From Balneolaceae bacterium (GTDB taxonomy: Bacteria; Bacteroidota; Rhodothermia; Balneolales; Balneolaceae): 64,000 bases of DNA. Within the stretch, counting starts at the first letter, position 1. The number at the start of each line of letters is the position of its first letter. Of this stretch, positions 34,563 through 45,206 are shown one piece after another. A program made the translations under genes and the position numbers. Below the pieces are notes generated by a model. It had not been told where the DNA came from. It did no database searches and was given only the letters and a program-made list of their open reading frames with translations. Location of the stretch: positions 124,001-188,000 of the forward strand of contig CP030887.1 in the NCBI GenBank assembly GCA_006969905.1, read 5' to 3'.

Positions 34563-36212
34563 ATGAGATTATCTGTTCTTATCCTGCTTCTAATACTTCC
34601 TTTGGCTGTTTTTTCACAGAGCAAACCTCATCATTCCATTATCCCTCTACCCAATCAGGTTGAATTTCATGAAGGTTCTTTTGTAGTTAATACGAATACA
34701 AAAATCCTGGTTGCCAGCCGCTCACTCATTAACTCTCCACTGGTTGCAGAAGTTGAACGCATACTTTACACCGCTACCTGGCTGAAGCCGGAAATCATCT
34801 ATTCAGCTACCGAAAAGGATACCGTTATTTCGATAGGTATTTTTAAGGCAAAAAAGATTCCTGATCCCGGGGCTTATAAGTTAAATGTGTCCCAAAACCG
34901 GATTGATATTATGGGTATTGATGAGGCGGGAGTTTTCTATGGAATTCAAACACTTCGACAACTTCTTCCCCCTCAAATTGAATATCATGATCCATCACTG
35001 GTACCCAATAACCAAAAGTGGGCAATTCCTTCTGTAAAAATCAGTGATGCACCACGATTTCAATATCGTGGAATGCACCTGGATGTGGGCCGACATTTCT
35101 TCCCTGTAGAGTTCATCAAAAAATATATTGACCTGCTCGCCATGCATAAAATGAACCGTTTTCACTGGCATTTAACGGAAGATCAGGGCTGGCGGATTGA
35201 GATCAAAAAGTATCCCAAGCTGACAGAAGTAGGTGCATGGAGAGATTCCACGCTTATTCGCAGGTACGGATCAAACACATACGATAACATCCGCTATGGA
35301 GGCTTTTACACGCAGGAGCAAATCAAAGAGGTTGTTGCCTATGCCCAATCAAAGTACATCACCGTAATCCCGGAAATAGAACTGCCCGGCCATTCAAGTG
35401 CGGCTTTGGCTGCCTACCCTGAGTTCGGCTGTTTTGATAAAGAGTATAAAGTGCAATCAACATGGGGGGTATTTGAGGATATTTACTGCCCCAAAGAAGA
35501 GACTTTTGATTTTCTCGAAGATGTACTGGATGAAGTTATTGCCCTGTTCCCAAGCAAATATATTCACATTGGCGGGGATGAAGCCCCAAAAAAGCAATGG
35601 CAAGAAAGCGAGATTGCCCAGGAGGTCATTAAAAGGGAAAACCTTAAAAACGAGCACGAACTGCAAAGCTATTTTATTACCCGGATTGAGAAGTACCTGA
35701 ATTCGAAAGGCCGTCAAATTATCGGTTGGGATGAAATCCTCGAAGGCGGACTGGCACCACAGGCTACGGTTATGTCTTGGCGTGGTGAAAAAGGAGGTAT
35801 AGAAGCCGCCCAAATGGGTCATGATGTTGTTATGACTCCCTGGAACTCTAATTACTTTGATCATTACCAGGCTACCCCTTCCTCAGAACCATTGGCTATA
35901 GGCGGGTTTACAACGCTGAAAGATGTATATCACTATGAACCTATTCCTGATGAATTATCCGAAAAGGAAGTCCGGCATGTTTTAGGTGCACAAGGTAATG
36001 TTTGGACGGAATACATGCATACCGGGAATAAAGTAGAGTACATGGCTTTCCCAAGAGCTGTTGCCCTGTCTGAGGTTTTATGGTCATCAAATGAACAAAA
36101 AGATTGGCTTAATTTCTGGGCACGTCTGCAACTCCATTTTCAACGCTTAGATATTCTTGAAGTGAATTATGCTCCTCATTATAAAGGGGCATTACCTGAG
36201 TTTGGGAAATAA
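34563..36212 (+). CDS. Beta-N-acetylhexosaminidase, glycoside hydrolase family 20
   Basis: A 549-residue secreted enzyme removing terminal beta-linked N-acetylhexosamines, useful for chitin oligomers or glycans. It has a signal peptide (MRLSVLILLLILPLAVFSQ), an N-terminal alpha/beta GH20b domain (about 25-155), and the TIM barrel with FHWHLTEDQGWR and the catalytic pair in HIGGDEAP (D339, E340); the late WTEYM is the usual substrate tryptophan. I start at ATG 34563 because it begins the signal peptide exactly; an in-frame ATG at 34533 adds ten residues that do not fit one. Confidence 0.95.
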   Translation: MRLSVLILLLILPLAVFSQSKPHHSIIPLPNQVEFHEGSFVVNTNTKILVASRSLINSPLVAEVERILYTATWLKPEIIYSATEKDTVISIGIFKAKKIPDPGAYKLNVSQNRIDIMGIDEAGVFYGIQTLRQLLPPQIEYHDPSLVPNNQKWAIPSVKISDAPRFQYRGMHLDVGRHFFPVEFIKKYIDLLAMHKMNRFHWHLTEDQGWRIEIKKYPKLTEVGAWRDSTLIRRYGSNTYDNIRYGGFYTQEQIKEVVAYAQSKYITVIPEIELPGHSSAALAAYPEFGCFDKEYKVQSTWGVFEDIYCPKEETFDFLEDVLDEVIALFPSKYIHIGGDEAPKKQWQESEIAQEVIKRENLKNEHELQSYFITRIEKYLNSKGRQIIGWDEILEGGLAPQATVMSWRGEKGGIEAAQMGHDVVMTPWNSNYFDHYQATPSSEPLAIGGFTTLKDVYHYEPIPDELSEKEVRHVLGAQGNVWTEYMHTGNKVEYMAFPRAVALSEVLWSSNEQKDWLNFWARLQLHFQRLDILEVNYAPHYKGALPEFGK

Positions 36213-36217
36213 AAAAA

Positions 36218-36241
36218 GGCTCTTCAGTTTCCTGAAGAGCC
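36218..36241. terminator. Convergent terminator (hexosaminidase and nhaA)
   Basis: GGCTCTTCAG-TTTC-CTGAAGAGCC is a perfect 10-bp stem with a 4-base loop. On the minus strand it is followed by seven Ts, so it is strongest for nhaA, whose stop lies 10 bases away. It can also end the rightward transcript. Confidence 0.9.
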
Positions 36242-36250
36242 TAAAATAGA

Positions 36251-37564
36251 TTAGGCTTCTTGTGGCTTAAGCTTAGCCTTTAAGAAGAAGTATCCCAGCA
36301 AACCACTAAGTAGTGAAGCAGCAAAGATACCTACTTTTGAATACTCGATAAGCTGCGGATCGGTAAACGAAAGCCCCCCGATAAAAAGCGACATGGTAAA
36401 ACCGATACCTGTTAAACAGGATATCCCATAAAAAATCGACCACACCTTATCAGACTCTGGTAACTTTACGAACCCAAGTTTTTGAGAAAGCCATACTGAA
36501 AGCATAATCCCAATCTGTTTTCCAAAAAACAATCCAAAAAGTATACCTAAGGTCAGCGTTGAAGAGAATGCAGCGACAGTACTCTCAGCTGAAAGAGCAA
36601 CCCCTGCATTTGCAAACGCAAATACCGGCATAATAAAATAGGCTACCAGCGGGTGTAGCTTATGCTCTAATTTATGCAACGGACTCTCCAGTTTTTCTGC
36701 ACTGCCCTCTATGTAGTGCAATGCTGTTTCTTCATCCTCTTTATCCTCAGTTTTGAAAGCAGCTTTCAACATATCCACTCCCTTACTGATCTGGTCTAAT
36801 AATCCTAAACGGTCTTTATGAGGTGTAGCCGGGATTAAAAACCCAAGTACCACACCTGCTATGGTTGCATGTACTCCTGATTTTAGTACAGCTACCCAAA
36901 GCACCAGGCCAACCAATAAGTAAGCCAGCAAAGAACGAATATTTGAAAAATTCATGATTAGCAGTACAACGATAGTCACACCTGCTACTCCCAGAGCCAT
37001 CACCGAAATTTTACTGGTATAGAAAAGTGCGATAACCACTACTGCAATTAAGTCATCAACTACAGCAACGGCAGTTAAAAATACTTTTGCCCAAATGGGT
37101 ACCCGACTGCCAAGTAATGCTAATACACCTAATGCAAATGCAATATCGGTGGCAATGGCAATCGCCCAACCATCAAGAAACTCTGTACCTGCGTTAAAGC
37201 CAAAAAAGATTAAACCCGGTACTAGTGCTCCACCAAATGCTGCAATTATGGGTAGTAAAGCAGTTTGTAACGTTGATAATTCTCCGTATTTGAGTTCTCT
37301 TTTTATTTCAAGTCCGATCAAAAGGAAGAATATGGCCATCAAACCATCATTCACCCAAAGTATAAGAGGTTTGGAAATGTTTGCATCCTGAAAACCCACC
37401 GTTAATTTAGCCTGAAAAAGATCTGTGTACAGACCCGCCAGGGGTGAGTTAGCTACAATCAAAGCTAAAATAGCTGAAAAAAGCAGCAGTATACCCGAAA
37501 ATGATTCTGTTTTCATGAACTCTTGCAGTGGTGCAAGAGGAGATGTTGAATTACTCCTATTCAT
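36251..37564 (-). CDS. nhaA: Na+/H+ antiporter NhaA
   Basis: A 437-residue, about twelve-helix inner-membrane antiporter that exports Na+ for protons and keeps cytosolic pH. The ion-binding aspartate pair is in AVAVVDDLIAVVVIALFYT, and the family patterns VNDGLMAIFFLLIGLEIKREL and CLTGIGFTMSLFIGGLSF are all present. A charged insertion (about 255-295, KDEEDEETALHYIEG) is somewhat longer than in E. coli NhaA. It is a single gene with its own terminator. Confidence 0.96.
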   Translation of the reverse strand: MNRSNSTSPLAPLQEFMKTESFSGILLLFSAILALIVANSPLAGLYTDLFQAKLTVGFQDANISKPLILWVNDGLMAIFFLLIGLEIKRELKYGELSTLQTALLPIIAAFGGALVPGLIFFGFNAGTEFLDGWAIAIATDIAFALGVLALLGSRVPIWAKVFLTAVAVVDDLIAVVVIALFYTSKISVMALGVAGVTIVVLLIMNFSNIRSLLAYLLVGLVLWVAVLKSGVHATIAGVVLGFLIPATPHKDRLGLLDQISKGVDMLKAAFKTEDKEDEETALHYIEGSAEKLESPLHKLEHKLHPLVAYFIMPVFAFANAGVALSAESTVAAFSSTLTLGILFGLFFGKQIGIMLSVWLSQKLGFVKLPESDKVWSIFYGISCLTGIGFTMSLFIGGLSFTDPQLIEYSKVGIFAASLLSGLLGYFFLKAKLKPQEA

Positions 37565-37633
37565 AAGATTTATTTTTTTAAATGTTGGTGATCAGTTTAA
37601 ACTGATTAAAGTAGATTAGTAACGAATGTAAAA

Positions 37634-37860
37634 CTAATGTTCTTCGAAATGATGCCGGGGACAGCCCAGAACCGGTGAAAAAGGCACTGTGGGACAACAA
37701 AAAAAGTTATCCTTCATTTTGTGCTCTTCAAAAATAAATAAGATATGTTCAGGCTTTAAAGACATTTCATGTATTATTTCGACGACACTAACCAATAAAT
37801 ACGCCCTACCATTCTCGGTAATTGAAATTTTAAATCCGGCTAAATCAATCTCTTTAAATC
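37634..37860 (-). CDS. Possible small protein between exchanger and nhaA
   Basis: An open frame of about 70 codons ends at 37634 and overlaps the end of the exchanger gene in another frame. The non-overlapping part reads like protein (EIIHEMSLKPEHILFIFEEH, then FFCCPTVPF). Start is unclear, with no good ribosome-binding site. It may be a real small gene or a chance frame. Confidence 0.3.
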
Positions 37861-38949
37861 TCTTCGGTGGATTATCACTCTTATAATCATATATAAAAGT
37901 GTTCCGGGTAATACTGCCCAAAGCACTATGTCTTCCATCAAACTTACATACGATGAATTAACTGCATCCAGAACCAGGTAAGTCAGGTACATGCTGTAGT
38001 AGAGCAGAAATATAATTCCATCCGATAAGGTAAGGTTAAAACCAGCTACAAAAATAGGAATACAGGCTATGCTTACCGCAACCATGAAGGGAAGGTCGAG
38101 GGCAAGGGCTGCACCCGAAACCAAAAGAATATTTGGTGCTATTACAAGGGTAAGCCCCATTGTCAGTAAAATGTTGTAGAGGTTACTCCCCAACACATTG
38201 GCCACAGCCATATCTGCATTGCCCTTCCTGATAGTTGCCACACTGGTTGCTACTTCGGGCAGGGAGGTCCCAACTGAAACGATTGTTAAACCAATCACCA
38301 ATTCAGAAAGGCCAAGAATAGTCGCAATTTCAATGGCACTATCCACCATCCATGATGAACCCAACACAATAAATGCTAAACCAATACCCAGAAAACCAAG
38401 ATTTTTTACGTAAAAAAACCAGCCGGTAGCCAGTGATTCTATTTCCTCTTTGGTTCGTTGTTCGGGAGGCCTGCCGTCTCTTTCTTTTTTTATCTGGAAA
38501 AAAGTAAATAGCGAATAAATAATTAACCCCAGTACTAACCAAACCCCGTCAAGGGTGGTAAGCTTACCATCTAAAGCAAGTACATATAAAAGGACACTGG
38601 CTCCAATAACAATGGGAACATCAATACGAACCACCCGCAAAGTAATAGCCAGTGGTTTTACCAGTGTGCAAATCCCAAGAATAAGCAGGATGTTTGCAAT
38701 ATTGCTGCCAATTATATTTCCCAGTACAAGATCAGCACTGCCACTAACAGCAGCTTGCAAACTGATGGCAAGCTCAGGCGCGCCAGTGGCAAAGGCAACT
38801 ACCGTAAGCCCCATAATTAAAGGAGAAATACCCCATTTAATTCCAAACCGGTCTACGCCTTTTAGAAAAAGCTCCGCCCCTCCTATCAGGCCAATTAATC
38901 CTGCAATAAATAGTATTACTACCATAGTTGTTCCGTTCAAATTGGGCAC
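37840..38949 (-). CDS. Na+/Ca2+ (cation/calcium) exchanger family protein
   Basis: A 369-residue inner-membrane antiporter of the CaCA superfamily (YrbG-like). The two inverted alpha-repeats are clear: VAFATGAPELAISL then LGNIIGSNIANILLILG (first), and VSVGTSLPEVATS then VANVLGSNLYNILLTMG (second), which together form the cation site. About ten membrane helices are present. It would extrude Ca2+ in exchange for Na+. It lies upstream of nhaA on the same strand, fitting a sodium-managing, salt-adapted organism. Confidence 0.94.
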   Translation of the reverse strand: MPNLNGTTMVVILFIAGLIGLIGGAELFLKGVDRFGIKWGISPLIMGLTVVAFATGAPELAISLQAAVSGSADLVLGNIIGSNIANILLILGICTLVKPLAITLRVVRIDVPIVIGASVLLYVLALDGKLTTLDGVWLVLGLIIYSLFTFFQIKKERDGRPPEQRTKEEIESLATGWFFYVKNLGFLGIGLAFIVLGSSWMVDSAIEIATILGLSELVIGLTIVSVGTSLPEVATSVATIRKGNADMAVANVLGSNLYNILLTMGLTLVIAPNILLVSGAALALDLPFMVAVSIACIPIFVAGFNLTLSDGIIFLLYYSMYLTYLVLDAVNSSYVSLMEDIVLWAVLPGTLLYMIIRVIIHRRDLKRLI

Positions 38950-39067
38950 AAAGATGCGGAATTTTCTACTCTAAAGTGCTATTTATTCGTTAAAAAAGGC
39001 AACTTCATCAATCATTCATATTTAAATAGTACGCTTCTTCATAAGCTGCATCTAATGAGGAAAAACT

Positions 39068-42000
39068 ATGGCTGCCATAAACAAAACAATGGATGGCAAT
39101 GAAGCTGCTGCCCATGTCGCATTTAAGACTAATGAAGTAATCGCCATTTACCCAATTACGCCCGCCTCCCCTATGGGGGAACTCGCTGATTTCTGGAGCG
39201 TTCATAAACAGCAAAATATTTGGGGGGATGTGCCAAAAATTGTTGAGATGCAATCAGAGGGTGGTGCTGCGGGTGCTGTACATGGTTCATTGCAGGGTGG
39301 TGCTTTAACCACCACGTTTACAGCCAGCCAGGGATTATTACTGATGATCCCAAACATGTACAAAATTGCAGGTGAGCTTACCCCTACTGTTTTTCATATT
39401 GCGGCCAGATCTGTAGCCACCCAGGCACTTTCTATTTTTGGTGACCATTCTGATGTAATGGGAGTTCGCTCTACAGGATGGGGAATGCTTTTTGCGAATT
39501 CAGTGCAGGAAGCGATGGATTTTGCCCTTATTTCCCAGGTTGCCACACTCAATTCCAGGATTCCATTCCTTCATATTTTTGACGGTTTTAGAACCTCTCA
39601 CGAGATATCCAAGATACAGGTAATCCCTGACGAAGTAATTCGAACAATGGTTGATGATGAGTTGGTAAATGCTCATCGCGATCGTGGTATGAACTCGGAT
39701 CAGCCTTTTATACGAGGCACCGCTCAAAACCCTGATGTTTTCTTTCAAGGCAGGGAAACTGTTAATCCTTTCTACCTGGCTACCCCGGAAATAGTGCTGA
39801 ATGCAATGGCTGAATTTGAAAAGCTTACAGGCCGCAGTTATAAACTGTTTGATTACATAGGTGCCCCTGATGCTGAAAAAGTAATTGTGATGATGGGTTC
39901 AGGTGCAGAAACTACAGAAGAAACCGTGCGTTATCTCACCGGGCAGGGCGAAAAAGTAGGAGTTATAAAAGTACGGTTATACAGGCCCTTCTCTGTAGAG
40001 CATTTGATAGCTGCGCTACCTGATACAGTTACATCCATCTCCGTTTTAGACCGCACAAAGGAACCCGGAAGCGCCGGTGAGCCACTCTACCAGGATGTAA
40101 TAACTGCTTTGATTGAAGATCAATCATCTGAGAAGCCTAAGTTTGATCGGATACCCAATGTTGTAGGCGGGAGATACGGGCTCTCCTCTAAGGAATTTGA
40201 TCCTGCTATGGTTAAAGCCATTTTTGACGAACTTGGAAAAGAAAAGCCTAAAAATCATTTTACAATTGGGATAAATGATGATGTGACCCATACTTCCCTT
40301 TCGTTTGACCCAGAATTTGATATTGAATCAGACAAAACAATACGTGCCGTTTTCTGGGGCTTGGGATCAGATGGTACCGTAGGTGCCAATAAAAACTCTA
40401 TAAAAATTATTGGGGAAGAAACCGACCAGCATGTACAAGGCTATTTTGTGTATGACTCCAAGAAATCCGGGGCACGGACTATTTCCCATTTGCGGTTCGG
40501 TGATCATCCCCTGAAAACTCCTTACCTGATTAAAAGTGCAAACTTTGTCGGGGTCCATCAGTTTGGATTTCTTCAAAGATACGATACTCTAAAGCTCGCA
40601 GCAGAAGGTGCAACTGTATTATTGAACAGTCCGTTTGGGCCGGATGAATTATGGGATAAACTTCCTGCTAATGTGCAGGAACAGATTATTACCAAAAATC
40701 TGAAGGTTTTTGTGGTGGATGGTTATACCGTTGCCAAAAAAGCTAACCTGGGGGTTCGCATAAATACCGTGATGCAGACCTGTTTCTTTGCCATATCGAA
40801 TGTGCTGCCGCCTGACCAGGCTATTTCGAAGATTAAAGAGTACATCAAAAAAACATACGGTAAACGTGGCGAAACTATAATTCAAATGAATTATAAGGCT
40901 GTTGACCTCTCTTTGGAAAATCTCCACGAAGTAAATATCCCGAAAAAAATAACTTCTAAGGTTAAAGCTCAGAGAACTGTTTCCGAAGAATCACCGGAGT
41001 TTGTTCAAAAAGTGATTGCCGAGATAATTAACGGCAATGGAGATGATCTGCCCGTAAGTGCCCTACCATGTGATGGAACTTATCCTTCCGGAACCACAAA
41101 GTGGGAAAAGCGGGATATTGCACTCGAAATACCTGTCTGGGATCCTGATATTTGTATTCAATGCGGAAAGTGCGTGATGGTTTGCCCTCATTCCGTAATT
41201 CGAGCAAAAGTTGTTGAACCTGAACTTCTTGTTGACTCACCCACTGAATTCAAAACCGCAGATGCAAAATGGAAAAACCTGAGCGGTCAAAAGTATACAC
41301 TCCAGGTTTCTGTGGATGACTGTACAGGATGTACCCTTTGCGTGGAAGCCTGCCCGGTTAAGGATAAAACCAATGTAAGCCGAAGGGCTATTAACATGGT
41401 AGCCAAAACAGACACCAAAGAAGAACAACGTGATAACTGGGATTTCTTCTTGTCGTTGCCGGAATTCAAGGCCATAGACCATGAAGAAATGACCTTTACC
41501 AAAACTAAAGATGTACAGCTTCTTGATCCTTATTTTGAATTTTCAGGAGCATGTGCAGGATGTGGTGAAACACCTTACCTCAGTTTATTGACCCGGTTGT
41601 TTGGGGATAGAATGATCATTGCCAATGCAACGGGCTGCTCAAGTATTTATGGAGGGAACCTCCCCACCACCCCGTGGAGTTGTGATTCTGATGGACGCGG
41701 GCCGGTATGGAACAACTCCCTGTTTGAGGATAATGCCGAGTTTGGATTGGGAATGCGCCTGGCTGCTGACAAACAAGCTGATGTAGCCAAAAGATTACTT
41801 TGGGAAGCACGAGGAAAAGCACTGCCCCAGATATTGGTGGACGAACTGATAAATGCAGATCAGTCAACCGAAGCAGGAATACAGGCTCAACGTTCAAGGA
41901 TAGAAGAGTTAAATAAGCGCCTGGCTACGAAAGCAGACCCTTCTTCACTGCGGCTAAAAGAATATGCCCATACACTGGTCGATAAATCCGTGTGGATTAT

Positions 42001-42661
42001 CGGTGGCGATGGCTGGGCCTACGATATAGGTTTCGGAGGCCTGGATCATGTACTTGCCTCCGGTGAAAATGTAAATGTACTGGTTATGGATACCGAGGTA
42101 TATTCCAATACCGGTGGCCAGGCATCGAAAGCAACCGGATTAGGGGCCATCGCAAAATTTGCCGCAGGTGGTAAGCCAACTCCTAAAAAAGATCTTGGTA
42201 AACTCGCCATGAGCTATGGATATGTATATGTAGCCCATGTAGCCATGGGTGCAAATGAAAACCAGCTAATCCGGGCCTTCAGGGAAGCTGAATCCTACAA
42301 CGGGCCTTCTCTGGTTATTGCCTACAGCCACTGCATCGCTCATGGAATCGATATGGCCAAAGGAATAAACCAGCAAAAGCTAGCTACCGAATCCGGGTAC
42401 TGGCCGTTATATCGATTTGATCCGAGATTGAGGCCGGAAGGAAAGAATCCTTTACAATTGGACTCAAAACCCGCAAAAATCAGGTTGAAAGACTATGCCT
42501 ACAATGAACAGCGCTACAAATTACTGGAACGTATGGATGCTAAGAAAGCCAAAGAGTTAATGGATCAGGCCCAGGAATGGGTAAATAACCAATGGGATAA
42601 CCTGGTTGACATGGCATCCGAAAAAACTGACCCCGAAAACACAAAAGAGGCAACATCATGA
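39068..42661 (+). CDS. nifJ: Pyruvate:ferredoxin (flavodoxin) oxidoreductase
   Basis: A 1197-residue single-chain PFOR converting pyruvate and CoA to acetyl-CoA and CO2 with reduced ferredoxin. Domains in order: N-terminal pyrimidine-binding region ([15 protein letters not shown]), domain II, the gamma-like domain, two [4Fe-4S] ferredoxin clusters ([12 protein letters not shown] and [12 protein letters not shown]), the proximal cluster cysteines in [11 protein letters not shown], and the TPP-binding end with [15 protein letters not shown] and [12 protein letters not shown]. Start ATG 39068 follows AGGAAAAACT. The next gene overlaps the stop by 4 bases. Oxygen-sensitive, so it suggests low-oxygen metabolism. 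Confidence 0.97.
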   Translation: MAAINKTMDGNEAAAHVAFKTNEVIAIYPITPASPMGELADFWSVHKQQNIWGDVPKIVEMQSEGGAAGAVHGSLQGGALTTTFTASQGLLLMIPNMYKIAGELTPTVFHIAARSVATQALSIFGDHSDVMGVRSTGWGMLFANSVQEAMDFALISQVATLNSRIPFLHIFDGFRTSHEISKIQVIPDEVIRTMVDDELVNAHRDRGMNSDQPFIRGTAQNPDVFFQGRETVNPFYLATPEIVLNAMAEFEKLTGRSYKLFDYIGAPDAEKVIVMMGSGAETTEETVRYLTGQGEKVGVIKVRLYRPFSVEHLIAALPDTVTSISVLDRTKEPGSAGEPLYQDVITALIEDQSSEKPKFDRIPNVVGGRYGLSSKEFDPAMVKAIFDELGKEKPKNHFTIGINDDVTHTSLSFDPEFDIESDKTIRAVFWGLGSDGTVGANKNSIKIIGEETDQHVQGYFVYDSKKSGARTISHLRFGDHPLKTPYLIKSANFVGVHQFGFLQRYDTLKLAAEGATVLLNSPFGPDELWDKLPANVQEQIITKNLKVFVVDGYTVAKKANLGVRINTVMQTCFFAISNVLPPDQAISKIKEYIKKTYGKRGETIIQMNYKAVDLSLENLHEVNIPKKITSKVKAQRTVSEESPEFVQKVIAEIINGNGDDLPVSALPCDGTYPSGTTKWEKRDIALEIPVWDPDICIQCGKCVMVCPHSVIRAKVVEPELLVDSPTEFKTADAKWKNLSGQKYTLQVSVDDCTGCTLCVEACPVKDKTNVSRRAINMVAKTDTKEEQRDNWDFFLSLPEFKAIDHEEMTFTKTKDVQLLDPYFEFSGACAGCGETPYLSLLTRLFGDRMIIANATGCSSIYGGNLPTTPWSCDSDGRGPVWNNSLFEDNAEFGLGMRLAADKQADVAKRLLWEARGKALPQILVDELINADQSTEAGIQAQRSRIEELNKRLATKADPSSLRLKEYAHTLVDKSVWIIGGDGWAYDIGFGGLDHVLASGENVNVLVMDTEVYSNTGGQASKATGLGAIAKFAAGGKPTPKKDLGKLAMSYGYVYVAHVAMGANENQLIRAFREAESYNGPSLVIAYSHCIAHGIDMAKGINQQKLATESGYWPLYRFDPRLRPEGKNPLQLDSKPAKIRLKDYAYNEQRYKLLERMDAKKAKELMDQAQEWVNNQWDNLVDMASEKTDPENTKEATS

Positions 42662-43674
42662 AGTTGAACACCAGCTATCTTGGATTATCCTTAAAGAATC
42701 CTCTAGTACCCTCCGCTTCTCCACTTTCCAAAGATCTGGAAACCATAGAAAAAATGGCAGAAGCCGGGGCTGGTGCTATTGTAATGCATTCTCTGTTTGA
42801 AGAACAGCTAACCGCATCCAGTATGGAAATTGATCACTTCCTGGATTCGGGTACAGAAAGTTTTGGGGAAGCCCTGAGTTACCTGCCGCAATGGGAGGCT
42901 TATGATGTAGGACCTGATACCTACCTTGAACATATTCATGAAGCTAAAAAAACGGTAGACATTCCCATCATTGGCAGCCTTAACGGGGTTTCAAACAGCG
43001 GCTGGATTACTTTCGCTAAAATGATTGAAGAAGCAGGGGCTGATGCGTTGGAACTCAATATCTATCATATTCCTACAGATGCTGATATCTCAGGAATAGA
43101 TGTGGAAGCAATGTATTTGGAAGTCATAAAGTCAGTTTGCAAAACAGTAGATATACCTGTAGCCGTTAAATTCGGACCTTTCTTTTCCTCTATTCCCAAT
43201 ATTTCAAAAAAGATGATTGAAGCCGGAGCTAAAGGCCTCGTCATGTTTAACCGGTTCTATCAAACTGATATTGATATTAATGAGTTGGAGGTGGTTCCAA
43301 ACCTGATTTTGAGTGAATCTTCCGAATTAAGACTTCCACTCCGGTGGACAGCCATACTTTATAATCGCATACAAGCCGATATTGCCATAACCAGCGGTAT
43401 CCATCAAAGCCTGGATGTGATTAAAGGAGTTATGGCCGGGGCCAGTGTAACCATGATGGCATCCGAACTGCTTGCAAACGGAATCAACAGGCTCAGCTCT
43501 ATCCAAAAAGGTATTGAGGTATGGATGGAAGAAAATGAGTATGAATCCATTGAGCAAATGAAAGGCAGCATGAGCCAGATGAATGTGGAAGAACCCGCAG
43601 CTTTTGTCCGTGCTAATTACGTGAAGGTACTGCAATCATTCCGGCCGGATCCAACCGGAAAATTAATCTGGTAA
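42658..43674 (+). CDS. Dihydroorotate dehydrogenase-like protein
   Basis: A 338-residue (alpha/beta)8 FMN protein related to PyrD. It opens [24 protein letters not shown] and includes the strand [12 protein letters not shown] and the phosphate loop region [13 protein letters not shown]. It overlaps nifJ by ATGA, so it is translationally coupled. Proteins of this kind are often found next to nifJ, and their real role is unknown; they are not thought to be the pathway enzyme for pyrimidines. The catalytic Cys/Ser of PyrD is not obvious here. Confidence 0.85.
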   Translation: MKLNTSYLGLSLKNPLVPSASPLSKDLETIEKMAEAGAGAIVMHSLFEEQLTASSMEIDHFLDSGTESFGEALSYLPQWEAYDVGPDTYLEHIHEAKKTVDIPIIGSLNGVSNSGWITFAKMIEEAGADALELNIYHIPTDADISGIDVEAMYLEVIKSVCKTVDIPVAVKFGPFFSSIPNISKKMIEAGAKGLVMFNRFYQTDIDINELEVVPNLILSESSELRLPLRWTAILYNRIQADIAITSGIHQSLDVIKGVMAGASVTMMASELLANGINRLSSIQKGIEVWMEENEYESIEQMKGSMSQMNVEEPAAFVRANYVKVLQSFRPDPTGKLIW

Positions 43675-44188
43675 GTTATAACCGCTACTGTAGATGACAA
43701 TTTGCTCGTTGGAGAAATGTAAAATTCTCCCCTTAAAGGGAGATTTGGTGCGGAGTTCGTTATCAAAAGGTCATGCTGAACTTGTTTCAGTATCCTATGG
43801 AATGGCTCTTACCCATTTTAAGCATCTAGTCCAATAGTTAAGTAATTATTACTCTGAATGTAAATTGCATTTTTATATGGTGATGAGAAAAAAATGCAGT
43901 CTTTGTTCATAGTAAATAAGATCTTGTCAAGATTAAATCCTTACAAAGATCCTGAAACAAGTTCAGGATGACACTGGAAGTTTTCCTTAATTTGTGGAAA
44001 TCCTTTTCTATGGCTTGAGATCATTTCGTTACTAGTAAATGGGTACGTCTGCGAGCTATAGCGAAGCAGTCTCGGTTTGTGTGGCCGATGTCCTGAGATC
44101 ACTTCGCTCCGCTCGTGAATGAAGAGGGAATCAATAATTAGTTATATATTCTCCTCTTCGAAAACACTCGTTTCAAAGATAGGTTTTA
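43675..44188. other. Repeat-rich gap without a recognised gene
   Basis: The gap contains a family D-like fragment (TTCTCCCCTTAAAGGGAGA, about 43725-43745), two family A palindromes (43770-43794 and 43948-43972), and a decayed family C element (about 44046-44120, TGCGAG...GAAGCAGTCTC...GAGATCACTTCGCT). No ORF of note. Confidence 0.6.
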
Positions 44189-45166
44189 ATGTTTCCGGTG
44201 AGCCGGTATTTCTTTTATTTACTAATTGTATTACTCACGGTAGCGTGGATTTCCTGTTCACCGGAAGACCTGTATTGCAGTGAAGAGTACGCTCTTACAA
44301 AAAATAGTTCGATTTCTATTGACAGCAGCAAAGCCGGAAGAAATGTACTCATAATAGGGATTGATGGTTTCCGGTCTGATGCCATGCAGAAAAAAACTAC
44401 TCCCTTTTTGTACAATCTATCTAAAGATAGCGGTACCTATTTCAATGACCGCCATGAGGTGGAAAGTATCCCTAGCAGCGGATCTAACTGGGCCAGTTTG
44501 CTTACTGGCGCACACTGGTGTAAACACAAGGTTTCCGGCAATGACTTCAATGAATCAAAGCCTTTCAATTACCCTTCCTTTTTTCATTACCTGGAATCTG
44601 CAGATAGCACTATACATACTGCATCTGTAGTGAACTGGACTCCAATCAACAAAAATATCATATCGACACAACTGGATTACTCCTCAGACAGGGACTTAGT
44701 TGATTCGGAGGTTTTTGAAGAAGCGAAACAACTACTATCCGATAAAAAAGCTGATGATTCCGCAGTTCTTTTTCTTCATTTTGGGGAACTGGATGCTGCA
44801 GGCCAGGACTTTGGCTTCAGTGCTTCCGTACCGGAATACGCTGCTACACTCCGAACAACTGATAATTATGTGAACCAACTATTCGATATAGTTGAAAAGA
44901 AACGTGAAGGGGGAGAAAATTGGCTCATTTTTATCGTTTCTGATCATGGTGGAGAAGGAAAAACCCATACCAACATTTTTGTACGGACTTTTTGGAAAGA
45001 GTACATTTTCCGAACCATACTTTATGCCCATCACCCATCATTGGTTTTTGACACTACACTTGTGAGTTCCCAGCCGGATCTTGCTCCCACCTTGCTGGAT
45101 TTTATGGGAATTAACAGCCCTGAATTTGAGCATAATACGGATGGAGCCTCTCTTATATTTAATTGA
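44189..45166 (+). CDS. Alkaline-phosphatase-superfamily lipoprotein (nucleotide phosphodiesterase-like)
   Basis: A 325-residue protein with a lipobox-like signal (LLTVAWISCSPED), so probably anchored in an envelope membrane. The metal-binding pattern of the superfamily is visible: LIIGIDGFRSDAM with the first Asp (about residue 56), a Ser/Thr-rich SGSNWASLLTGAH around the nucleophile, HFGELDAAGQDFGF, and FIVSDHGGEGKTH with the late Asp-His. This matches the type I phosphodiesterase/nucleotide pyrophosphatase group. The normal nucleophile Thr is not certain here; S97 or nearby may serve. It has no operon partner. Confidence 0.8.
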   Translation: MFPVSRYFFYLLIVLLTVAWISCSPEDLYCSEEYALTKNSSISIDSSKAGRNVLIIGIDGFRSDAMQKKTTPFLYNLSKDSGTYFNDRHEVESIPSSGSNWASLLTGAHWCKHKVSGNDFNESKPFNYPSFFHYLESADSTIHTASVVNWTPINKNIISTQLDYSSDRDLVDSEVFEEAKQLLSDKKADDSAVLFLHFGELDAAGQDFGFSASVPEYAATLRTTDNYVNQLFDIVEKKREGGENWLIFIVSDHGGEGKTHTNIFVRTFWKEYIFRTILYAHHPSLVFDTTLVSSQPDLAPTLLDFMGINSPEFEHNTDGASLIFN

Positions 45167-45206
45167 TTGGTAAAGAGTTTTTGTTTTAAGGGAAATCGAT
45201 GATAAA

